The notes beneath the pieces were generated by a model. It was not told where the DNA came from, searched no databases, and worked only from the letters and a program-made list of their open reading frames with translations. A stretch of DNA of 5,568 bases from Planctomycetota bacterium (GTDB lineage: Bacteria > Planctomycetota > Planctomycetia > Pirellulales > Pirellulaceae). Numbering within the stretch: position 1 is the first letter of the stretch; every line of letters begins with the position of its first letter. The DNA is taken from the NCBI GenBank assembly GCA_019347795.1, contig JAHWKS010000447.1, positions 1 to 5,568 of the forward strand. The letters run 5' to 3'. The translations under genes were made by a program, and so were the position numbers. Below, one piece after another: positions 1 to 5,568 of this stretch.

Positions 1-78
1 ATCTTCCAGGAGTTCAATGGCACGGGCAAAATGTAGTTGGTGGTCGACCGCAAGCTGGCTGACCGCCGCGTGTGGCCG
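1..78 (+). repeat. Degenerate forward copy of a rho segment (copy 1)
   Basis: This stretch reads in frame 1 as IFQEFNGTGKM, then a TAG stop at 34-36, then LVVDRKLADRRVWP. It is a damaged version of the Rho R-loop region found intact at 135-203. Positions 10-78 align to 135-203 without gaps, offset by 125 bases, with 4 mismatches in 69 (at 18, 30, 34 and 43). All mismatches fall in the part that also pairs with the inverted copy, and 44-78 is identical to 169-203. The offset is not a multiple of three, so this copy is out of frame with the intact Rho tail. It is either a remnant of tandem duplication or low-quality or chimeric assembly at a contig edge. Confidence 0.85.
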
Positions 79-134
79 AGCACCAACTCCATTGTGCCCG
101 TGCCTTTTAACTCCTGGAAGATCAGGTCGTCCAT
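79..134 (-). repeat. Inverted copy of the same rho segment (copy 2)
   Basis: Read on the minus strand this gives MDDLIFQE, then LKGTGTMELVL, the Rho sequence leading into and across the R-loop. It pairs with copy 1 as an inverted repeat (79-122 against 1-44, 39 of 44 matching, 34-base spacer). It also pairs with copy 3 (79-113 against 135-169, 32 of 35 matching, 21-base spacer). It reaches about 11 bases further upstream in rho than copy 1 does. It is therefore the only place where the expected native MDDLIF reading is preserved. The forward-inverted-forward layout is what two successive template switches would leave. Confidence 0.85.
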
Positions 135-407
135 GAGTTCAAAGGCACGGGCAACATGGAGTTGGTGCTCGACCGCAAGCTGGCTGACCGCCGCGTGTGG
201 CCGGCGATCGACATCACGCAATCGGGCACCCGCCGCGAGGAGTTGCTGCTGGACCCCGACACGCTGCACGCCGTCACGATGCTCCGCCGCACGCTCACCA
301 GCATGCACCCGGTGGACGCCATGGAGCAGCTCATCAAGCAGCTCGGCCGCTTCAAGACCAACGCCGAGTTCATCCAGCTCATCAGCGGCGCCAAAGTCCT
401 GGACTAG
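135..407 (+). pseudogene. rho: Transcription termination factor Rho, C-terminal fragment
   Basis: These 90 codons encode the last fifth or so of Rho, the hexameric RNA-dependent ATPase helicase that ends transcription. The fragment begins at EFKGTGNMEL, the R-loop. By alignment to E. coli Rho (419 residues) it keeps the equivalents of Lys326 (FKGTGN), Arg353 (RRVWPAID) and the arginine finger Arg366 (SGTRREELL). It runs through the usual C-terminal helices to ISGAKVLD and a TAG stop at 405-407. The normal upstream sequence is missing: in this frame there is a TAA at 108-110, and 111-134 is inverted-copy sequence that does not read as Rho. The Met at 156 is internal to Rho, not a true start. 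As written, no full Rho can be made from this copy. An intact rho elsewhere, or an assembly error, would explain it. Confidence 0.85.
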
Positions 408-569
408 CCGCTTCGCGATTACGCGACGGAACTCACGACGCGACTGCCGCGCGCGGAATACCTCACAGGGGAGCGCGCGTCGCCGGAAGAGCACGAGTTC
501 CCCAGAATCTTTGAGCGACTCTCCCTGCAATTGGCCGCCCTCGCGCGCCCTGGGAACTCTCGGCAATGA
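408..569 (+). pseudogene. 3' remnant of an unidentified gene upstream of the Hsp70 gene
   Basis: Immediately after the Rho stop and in the same frame, 53 codons stay open. They read RDYATELTTRL, later PEEHEFPRIFERLSLQLAALARP, and end with TGA at 567-569. The residue composition is protein-like (balanced acidic, aromatic and leucine residues, amphipathic helix near the end), unlike the Arg/Ser-rich shadow frames here. Its stop overlaps the Hsp70 start as ATGA, the usual sign of two co-translated genes. There is no plausible start codon in frame between 408 and about 530. It therefore looks like the C-terminal end of a gene whose body has been lost at a join near 407/408. I do not recognise the family. 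A J-domain or other Hsp70 partner would fit the position, but the sequence does not show one. Confidence 0.5.
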
Positions 570-1246
570 TCATCGGCATTGACTTGGGCACGACCAACTC
601 GGTGGCGGCGGTGATGCGCGAGGGAACGCCGGTGCTGATCCCCAACGCGCTGGGCGAAAGCCTCACGCCCTCGGTCGTCGGCATCGACCGCGAAGGCGAT
701 CTGCTGGTGGGACGGGCGGCGGTCGAGCTGCAGGTGCTTCATCCCGAGCGGTGCGCCTCGGTCTTCATCAAGACGCTCGCCGCCCGCGTGCTGGAAACGC
801 AGGGCATGATGTTCGAGCGGGCCGAGCTGGAGGCGCCGGCCCTGGTGTCGCGCGTCATGCAACAGTGCGAGAAGGTGAAGAAGCTGCTCTCGCGGCAGGA
901 GAAGGCCGAGGTGGTCGTGCCCGACCGCGAGGGAAACTTTCACGAGAGCTCGCCCAAGGTGGAAATCACGCGGGATCAGTTCACCCAGTGGACGCAGCAC
1001 ATCCTGGCCCGCATCGAGCTGCCGATCCGCCGCGGTCTGGGAGACGCGAATCTCAAGCGGGCGGACGTGAACGAGGTGATCCTCGTGGGGGGCGCCACGC
1101 GGATGCCGGCGGTGATTCAGGCGGTCACGCAGATCTTCGGCAAGTCGCCTCACAGCCGGCTCAATCCCGATGAAGTGGTCGCGCTGGGCGCCGCGGTGCA
1201 GGCGGGGCTGATCGCTCGAGAGCAAAGCCTGGACGCCGCCGCTTGA
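566..1246 (+). pseudogene. Hsp70-family chaperone (HscC-like), internally deleted and C-terminally truncated
   Basis: The 226 codons start with the Hsp70 phosphate-1 motif IGIDLGTTNS (residues 3-12), continue through LIPNALGESLTPSVVG and reach CASVF (63-67). The protein then jumps to IKTLAARVLE, which in E. coli HscC lies about 130-140 residues later. Lost are the VPAYF strand, the connect-1 motif (NEPTAAA) and phosphate-2 (DLGGGTFD). The rest of the ATPase lobe follows collinearly, including the adenosine motif VILVGGATRMP (171-181) and NPDEVVALGAAVQAG (200-214). The protein stops at REQSLDAAA, exactly where the linker and substrate-binding domain should begin. Functional relatives exceed 500 residues. 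Without phosphate-2 and the peptide-binding domain it cannot be a working chaperone. The frame is kept across the deletion. The start is the ATG in the ATGA overlap, with only a weak GGGA upstream. HscC rather than DnaK is suggested by the DANLKRADVNEVILVGGA and FGKSP stretches. Confidence 0.8.
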
Positions 1247-2475
1247 ACCACCACGGTCGCAATGCTCCCCGCAAGGAGTCCGACCGCTCCGGCCAGCGCG
1301 GGATCCTGCGAAAGGAGCAAGGGAATGACGAGGGACGTGACGAGTATTCCGACGGCGCTGGCGCGGAAGTTGACTTCGGGCCGCTGCAGCGCCGTTAGCC
1401 CGCAGGCCAAGGCGACATTGATCGCCCAAGCGATCGGGCAGAGGCCAAGCAATGCAATCGGGATGCCGGAGCCGGCGTACTGCCGGCCGTAGATGAACTC
1501 GACCAGCGATTGTCCCCATACCGTCAATACAATCGCGAAAATCGCCATCACGCTCGCCATCGCCGCCATCGCGCGCCGCAGCAGTCGCCAAAGCTCCGGG
1601 CGGCCGTCGTCGGCCAGCGTCTTCGCGGCGGCGGGGGTGAGTAGATTCGCCAGACCCATGAAGATGGGGTTCGTCATCAAAGCGATGGTCTGGAGCGCGG
1701 TGAACGTGCCCGTCGCCGCCGCGCCCGCCAGCAAGCCGAGAAGGAGCTGCGGCGCCGTCCCGTGCGCGGCGCCGAGGAGCTGGCCTCCCAGAACCCATCG
1801 GCCGAAACGCCAGTTGCGGCGCCAGTAGAGGAAGGCGTGGGCTCGGTCGATCGTCGCCCCGCGACGAAATGCGATGAGCCACACCCCCGCCACAAGCAGA
1901 GATGACCCGGCAAGCGTCGCCAGCGCCGAGGGGGCCGTGAGCCATCCCGCGGCGGCGAGAGCCGCAAGACCAAGGAGGTTCAGGGTCACAACCGCGGCGT
2001 CGATCGCCAGGGCCCGCGCCATGTCGAGCTGTGCAAAGGCGAACCGTCGGGCCAACTCCCACAACAGAAACGCGGGAACGGTCACGGCCAGCGTCAGCAG
2101 GACGGCAATGGTTCGGCCGGAAACGCCGGCGCCCGCGCACCCCGCGGCGCCAAGGAGCAGTCCGATGAGCGTCATCGCCGCCAGTCCGCCGTACAGGAGC
2201 AACGACGCGGCGGCGTACGTGGCTCGCGATCGTGACCGCAGCCGGTTGCCAAACACCGCGTACGGCGTGGTGATCAGGGCCTCCTGAGCGCAGCCGGCAA
2301 GGATGATCGCCGCGAAGGCGAGCGAATAGGCGCCAAGCTCCTCCGGGCCGCACAGCCGGCCGATGACGATCGTCGCCGCGAACCGCGACCCGCTGACGAC
2401 GCCCTGGTCGATCAGCGCCAAGGCGGGCCGCCACGCCGCCACGCCGGGGAGCGATCGGGCCAATGACACGATCAT
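1150..2475 (-). CDS. Wzx-like polysaccharide flippase (MOP superfamily)
   Basis: This is a very hydrophobic inner-membrane protein of 441 residues as written, with roughly 11-12 membrane segments (for example about 18-40, 45-70, 86-111, 121-141, 155-200, 228-252, 302-325, 335-360 and 373-410). The N-terminus, DQGVVSGSRFAATIVIGRL and GPEELGAYSLAF, is typical of oligosaccharide-repeat flippases. These move undecaprenyl-linked sugar units to the periplasmic face for lipopolysaccharide or exopolysaccharide assembly. The ATG lies 19 bp after the acyltransferase stop, so it is probably the fourth gene of one operon, with no strong Shine-Dalgarno. The last 30 or so residues, after VVVQAAA (about 408-414), are not membrane-like. 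They are read from the antisense strand of the Hsp70 3' end, so the native C-terminus has probably been replaced at a join near 1235-1246. The loss is small and function may survive. A MATE-type exporter is the main alternative. Confidence 0.85.
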   Translation of the reverse strand: MIVSLARSLPGVAAWRPALALIDQGVVSGSRFAATIVIGRLCGPEELGAYSLAFAAIILAGCAQEALITTPYAVFGNRLRSRSRATYAAASLLLYGGLAAMTLIGLLLGAAGCAGAGVSGRTIAVLLTLAVTVPAFLLWELARRFAFAQLDMARALAIDAAVVTLNLLGLAALAAAGWLTAPSALATLAGSSLLVAGVWLIAFRRGATIDRAHAFLYWRRNWRFGRWVLGGQLLGAAHGTAPQLLLGLLAGAAATGTFTALQTIALMTNPIFMGLANLLTPAAAKTLADDGRPELWRLLRRAMAAMASVMAIFAIVLTVWGQSLVEFIYGRQYAGSGIPIALLGLCPIAWAINVALACGLTALQRPEVNFRASAVGILVTSLVIPLLLSQDPALAGAVGLLAGSIATVVVQAAASRLCSRAISPACTAAPSATTSSGLSRL

Positions 2476-2494
2476 GAAATCGCTCGGGGTTCGG

Positions 2495-3400
2495 TTAGTG
2501 ACGGCGATGCAACTTGCGGGTTAGCTCGTGGGCTGCAGTCCGCAAGTCAGGAAGCGTGGTCAGGTTCAGCAGCGACACTTCGGAATACAGCGTGTCCACG
2601 TGGGACGGAGGGGCTTGCGACCAGCGCACTAACTGCCGCGACGCGACAGGCAAGGTCACGCTCCTCGACAACCGCACGCCGGCTGTGAAGCGGGCGTCGA
2701 TTGCGGCGAAGCGTGCGCCGGTACGCGCAGCCAAGACGCGCCGAACCGCAGCCAGTGCGTCCCTCGATTGGTGACTGATGTAATGGATGTAGCAGTAAGG
2801 AAGCCGCCAGCGATCGACGCGGCTATACAACATGAGGCAACGCCGATCCCCCATTTCAATCAGCAAGACGCCCATGTGCGGGAGATCGTGATCCGCCGCC
2901 AACTGACGCTCGGCGTCGTCCAAGCGGTCGAGGATCTCGGGCCGACTTTCGATTACGCTGCAAGTCGCAGCACGGCGCCGACCGGCCAGCGGAAACAGCC
3001 GCAGTCGCGCGTCCAGCCGTTGAAAGCCCAAGCGTTGGGAGACCTCGCACACGTGAGGCGTGGGAGAAAAGTCTGTGATCGTCAAGCCGCGATTCGCCAG
3101 CACCGGCCGCATGAGGAAGAGGCTGCTGCCGCGGTGTTTCTCGTGCACGATCCACGTGTGCAGATTGCAGAACGCGTGCTGCCGGCCGTCGATCCGCCGG
3201 CGGCTGAAGCACGTCCCCAGCACGCCCACAATGCGATCGCCGTCCAAGAGCACGTATCCCGGGGGGCAGTCGGGCGCGGCGTCCCGCGAGGAAAACAATC
3301 GCCGCCAATCCGCCTCACAGAGGTGTGGATCGTCGTCCCGAAGAAACGTCGCGTAGACTTCGGGAAACATCGCGTTGTCGAGTGGTTTTACGATCGGCAT
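2495..3400 (-). CDS. GNAT-like acyltransferase, probably exopolysaccharide-associated
   Basis: 301 residues from ATG 3400-3398. The N-terminal half looks like a GNAT fold: PGYVLLDGDRIVGVLG (47-62) as strands 2-3, LHTWIVHEKHRGSSLFL (80-96) as strand 4 plus a weak acetyl-CoA loop (HRGSSL where R-x-x-G-x-G/A is usual), and HVCEVSQRLGFQRL (116-129) as the late NxxxxxxxLGF-type helix. About 150 further residues follow, ending with DTLYSEVSLLNL (269-280), a signature I associate with acetyltransferases in exopolysaccharide clusters. It would transfer an acyl group, possibly to a sugar amine. Donor and acceptor cannot be read from the sequence. The start is chosen because it overlaps the decarboxylase stop as TAATG and follows a good AGGTGG. 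A start 84 bases further upstream would put a low-complexity Arg/Ser-rich leader inside the decarboxylase. It is soluble, with no signal peptide. Confidence 0.72.
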   Translation of the reverse strand: MPIVKPLDNAMFPEVYATFLRDDDPHLCEADWRRLFSSRDAAPDCPPGYVLLDGDRIVGVLGTCFSRRRIDGRQHAFCNLHTWIVHEKHRGSSLFLMRPVLANRGLTITDFSPTPHVCEVSQRLGFQRLDARLRLFPLAGRRRAATCSVIESRPEILDRLDDAERQLAADHDLPHMGVLLIEMGDRRCLMLYSRVDRWRLPYCYIHYISHQSRDALAAVRRVLAARTGARFAAIDARFTAGVRLSRSVTLPVASRQLVRWSQAPPSHVDTLYSEVSLLNLTTLPDLRTAAHELTRKLHRRH

Positions 3401-4728
3401 TACGCTTCGTCCACCTGATCGCGAAGAAAGTCGTCCCGTTGACCGCGCCGCCGGATGAGCTGGTCCCGGCCCTTTTCGATCCACACCTCCGGCGGACTGA
3501 CGTGGCTCAGGAAACCGAGCGGACTGGCGGACCGGGCATAGGCGCCGGACTGAAAGACGCCGATGAGATCGCCCGGCTCGACCGCGGGAATCGCCGCCGA
3601 ACGCGCCAACATGTCCAGTGGCGTGCAGAGCGGTCCGACGATATTGGCAGACTCCGCCGAAGGCTGGTCGAGTTTGTTCAGCACCGCCACGGGAAAGTTG
3701 CGTTTGATGGTTTGGCCAAGGTTTCCCGAGGCCGCCAGGTGATGGTGCATGCCGCCGTCGGTAATAACGAATGTCTTCCCGCGGGACGTCTTCACGTCGA
3801 CGACGCGGGCCGCATAGACGCCCGACTCCGAAACGAGGAAACGACCCGGCTCAATCATGCACCGGGCCGAGGCCAGCAGCGGATGGCGCCGGAGCTCCCG
3901 CGATAAGTCGCCCAGCCCCTGCCGGACGGCCGCCAGATCAAGCTCCTGCTCCGCGGCAAAGATGGGAACGCCGAGTCCGCCGCCGAAATCGAGCGATCGC
4001 AGCCGCGCCCCCAGGTGCTCCGCCGCGCGAATCGCAATTGCCGCGGCGCGGCGGTATTGCGAGAGCAGTACGGCCGCATCCAGGATTTGCGTTCCCGAGA
4101 AAACGTGTACGCCCAGGAAATCGAGCGTGGGCGCCGACTTGATGAAGTCAAGCGCGGTCGGGAGTTGCTCCTCGTCAATTCCGAAGGGCGTCGGCTTGCC
4201 TCCCATGCGCATGGCGCCGCCTTGCACGGCGGCGTCGGGGTTCACCCGCACGGCTACCGGCGCCCGCACTTCGCGTCGGCCGGCGATGGCGGCGACGCGG
4301 CGCAATTCTCCCAGCGATTCCGCATGGATGGCGCCGACGCCCTGCGCCAGCGCGTACTCCAGGTCTTCCTCGGTCTTGCCGGGTCCGGCATAGACGATGC
4401 GCTGCGGTGGACAGCCCGAGGCCAGCGCCTGGTGGATTTCGCCCGGCGAGGCCGCTTCCAGGCCGCAGCTCTGCTGCACGAAGCACCGCAGGTAGGCCGC
4501 CGCCGGGTTGGCCTTGACGGAGTAGTAGACTTCCAGATTCGAGAACGCCTCGCGCAACTGCTGCAGCTTGCGGCGGGCCACTTCGGCGGAATAGAGAAAG
4601 AGCGGCGTGCCGTAGCGCGCGGCGAGTTCGCGCACGCCGAGCCCCTCGATCGTAAGCTCGCCTTGGCGCCTGCCGAACCAGCGGTGAATCAGCCGGTCGG
4701 CCAGGGAATCAGGACTTCTTTGAATCAC
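3400..4728 (-). CDS. PLP-dependent decarboxylase, exosortase A system-associated type
   Basis: A 442-residue fold-type III (LysA/ornithine decarboxylase) enzyme. Visible landmarks, numbered from the GTG at 4728: GTPLFLYS (40-47), YYSVKANP with Lys72 as the PLP Schiff-base lysine, GLEAASPGEI (89-98), DFGGGLGVP (247-255) and EPGRFLVSESG (293-303) for phosphate binding, the active-site Cys368 in GPLCTPLD, and QSGAYA (393-398). TDGGMHHHLAASGN (323-336) and the GPLCTPLD form resemble the exosortase A-associated subfamily (TIGR03099 type) more than true diaminopimelate decarboxylase. It should decarboxylate an amino acid or amino-acid derivative in the cytoplasm; the substrate is unknown. The open frame continues to 5004, but that part is antisense-like Arg-rich sequence inside the ligase gene. 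No ATG exists in the right place, so GTG 17 bp after the ligase stop is the best start. Its stop overlaps the next gene by one base. Confidence 0.88.
   Translation of the reverse strand: MIQRSPDSLADRLIHRWFGRRQGELTIEGLGVRELAARYGTPLFLYSAEVARRKLQQLREAFSNLEVYYSVKANPAAAYLRCFVQQSCGLEAASPGEIHQALASGCPPQRIVYAGPGKTEEDLEYALAQGVGAIHAESLGELRRVAAIAGRREVRAPVAVRVNPDAAVQGGAMRMGGKPTPFGIDEEQLPTALDFIKSAPTLDFLGVHVFSGTQILDAAVLLSQYRRAAAIAIRAAEHLGARLRSLDFGGGLGVPIFAAEQELDLAAVRQGLGDLSRELRRHPLLASARCMIEPGRFLVSESGVYAARVVDVKTSRGKTFVITDGGMHHHLAASGNLGQTIKRNFPVAVLNKLDQPSAESANIVGPLCTPLDMLARSAAIPAVEPGDLIGVFQSGAYARSASPLGFLSHVSPPEVWIEKGRDQLIRRRGQRDDFLRDQVDEA
3411..3416 (-). promoter_or_regulatory. Ribosome binding site deciding the acyltransferase start
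   Basis: The minus strand reads AGGTGG ten bases before the ATG at 3400-3398, inside the last codons of the decarboxylase. With the TAATG stop-start overlap this supports coupled translation and fixes the start at 3400 rather than 3484. Confidence 0.6.
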
Positions 4729-4745
4729 GGGCTGTGCCGCAAGGT

Positions 4746-5568
4746 TCAGGAGAGAACGGACGCCGCGCCGCGACGCAGCGCGCCATAATCGACTTTGCCG
4801 TTGGGCGACTTGGGAAGTTCGTCCAATGTCTCGATCGACTTGGGAACCATGTGCGGCGGCAGCTCCGCGGCGCAATGGGCCAGCAATTCGCCTGCGTCGA
4901 ACGCCGCGCCTGCCTTGGGCGTGACGAACGCCTTGATGCGCTGTCCGAGCAACTCGTCGGGCTCGCCGATGACCGCCGCGGCGTGAATCATTCCTGAGCC
5001 GCACAGCGCCTCTTCCACGTCGGTTGGGCTGATGCGGAAACCGGCGCTCTTGATCAAGTTGTCCCGGCGGCCGACAAAGTAGAAAAACCCCTCTTCATCC
5101 ATCCGCACCAGGTCGCCCGAATAGACGACGCGCTCCCGATCGCGCAGTCCTTCCGGCAGAAAGGGATGCGGACGGTATCGCTCGGCAGTCAAGTCCGCCC
5201 GGCCCCAATAGCCGAGCGCCGCCGTCGGACCGTAATGCACCAGCTCGCCGACTTCGCCCGGACCGCAGCGCCGGCCTTGGTCGTTCACCAGGATGATCTC
5301 GGTGTTGGGAATCGCCTTCCCCATCGACATCGGCCGCCGATCCAACTCCTCGGGCGGCAGGTACGTCGAGCGAAAGGCCTCGGTCAGGCCGTACATCAGG
5401 TAGATTTTGGTCGTCGGCAGCGACGCCCGAAGGTGGGAAAGGACATGCTGCGGCATGGCCCCGCCCGTGTTTGTGATATATCGGAGGCCGGGAAAGTTCT
5501 CTTGCACAAAGGATCGGTTCCGGATGAGCAAGCTCCAGAGCATCGGCACGCCGGCCAGCCCCGTAATC
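4746..5568 (-). CDS. AMP-forming acyl-CoA ligase, exosortase A system-associated type (5' partial)
   Basis: The gene runs off the right edge, leaving about 273 of the usual 510-530 residues. The frame is open to the edge and begins ITGLAGVPMLW, the classic mid-domain strand of the adenylate-forming family. The GTG at 5549 is therefore internal and not a start. Numbered from that GTG, visible motifs are TNTGGAMP (26-33), YLMYGLTEAFRSTYLP (50-65, the A5 region), YSGDLVRMDEEG (143-154, A7), GRRDNLIKSAGFRISP (160-175, A8 hinge) and PKSPNGKVDY (246-255) with catalytic Lys252 (A10). The enzyme activates a carboxylic acid as its adenylate and passes it to CoA or a carrier. The GLTEAFRSTYLPPEE and GKAIPN stretches point to the exosortase A-associated subfamily (TIGR03098 type). 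It is first of the four minus-strand genes seen here and adjoins the decarboxylase as in known exosortase A loci. Confidence 0.9.
   Translation of the reverse strand, partial: ITGLAGVPMLWSLLIRNRSFVQENFPGLRYITNTGGAMPQHVLSHLRASLPTTKIYLMYGLTEAFRSTYLPPEELDRRPMSMGKAIPNTEIILVNDQGRRCGPGEVGELVHYGPTAALGYWGRADLTAERYRPHPFLPEGLRDRERVVYSGDLVRMDEEGFFYFVGRRDNLIKSAGFRISPTDVEEALCGSGMIHAAAVIGEPDELLGQRIKAFVTPKAGAAFDAGELLAHCAAELPPHMVPKSIETLDELPKSPNGKVDYGALRRGAASVLS

Noticed and set aside
1..134. Hairpin repeats as a terminator, attenuator or attachment site
   Set aside because: The arms are coding sequence of rho itself, long and GC-mixed with no T-tract. The layout is explained by duplication-inversion and nothing suggests a regulatory element or recombinase site.
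37..582. Plus-strand open frame spanning the rho repeat and the remnant
   Set aside because: It follows the wrong frame of the intact Rho tail and gives a Ser/Arg/Thr-rich translation. Only its first few residues are meaningful, as the degenerate rho copy.
1262..2287. Several plus-strand open frames opposite the flippase
   Set aside because: They are antisense to a clear membrane protein, have no start signals or domain resemblance, and show shadow-type composition.
419..2434. Very long minus-strand open frame (671 codons) crossing the Hsp70 and flippase genes
   Set aside because: It is Arg/Gly/Pro-rich, lacks recognisable domains and runs across several recognised coding regions in other frames. 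It is open only because stops are rare in this GC-rich sequence.
3401..3484. Upstream start for the acyltransferase
   Set aside because: The added 28 residues are low-complexity and lie within the decarboxylase. The ATG at 3400 has a ribosome site and a TAATG overlap.
2768..4788. Plus-strand open frames opposite the acyltransferase and decarboxylase
   Set aside because: All are antisense shadows rich in Arg, Ala, Gly and His, with no recognisable motif and no credible ribosome site.
4729..5004. N-terminal extension of the decarboxylase into the ligase gene
   Set aside because: The extra 92 residues are Arg-rich shadow sequence overlapping a motif-complete ligase end, and family members begin close to the GTG at 4728.

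Overview
This is a GC-rich bacterial window with tightly packed genes. It falls into two unlike parts. The organism is probably a planctomycete: the flippase N-terminus has the ALIDQGVVSGSRF and GPEELGAYSL style I associate with Planctomycetota Wzx-like proteins, and the Rho tail fits that phylum. This is recognition from memory, not a search.

Left part (1-1246, + strand) is broken sequence. It starts with a foldback-like mosaic in which a piece of rho appears three times (forward 1-78, inverted 79-134, forward 135 onward). The last copy runs into an intact Rho C-terminus ending at 407. A 53-codon open stretch follows in the same frame with no start codon. It ends by ATGA overlap with an Hsp70-family (HscC-like) gene at 566-1246. 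That gene has lost about 130-140 internal codons in frame and its whole substrate-binding half. Its end abuts, and is antisense to, the 3' end of the flippase gene. At least four abnormal joins lie within 1.25 kb. They indicate either real genome decay with template-switch rearrangement, or a chimeric or erroneous assembly near a contig end. The sequence alone cannot decide.

Right part (1150-5568, - strand) is a compact, apparently intact operon. Read in transcription order it holds an AMP-forming acyl-CoA ligase (5' end outside the window), a fold-type III PLP decarboxylase (GTG start), a GNAT-like acyltransferase (TAATG overlap with the decarboxylase) and a Wzx-like polysaccharide flippase (19 bp downstream). 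The ligase and decarboxylase match the pair known as exosortase A system-associated (the TIGR03098 and TIGR03099 type). With the acyltransferase and flippase they suggest a surface or exopolysaccharide locus in which an activated acyl or amino-acid-derived group is made, attached to a sugar unit and exported. That joint role is inferred from context. No exosortase, glycosyltransferase, RNA gene, CRISPR array, insertion sequence or clear terminator is visible. No gap over 300 bases lacks coding content.
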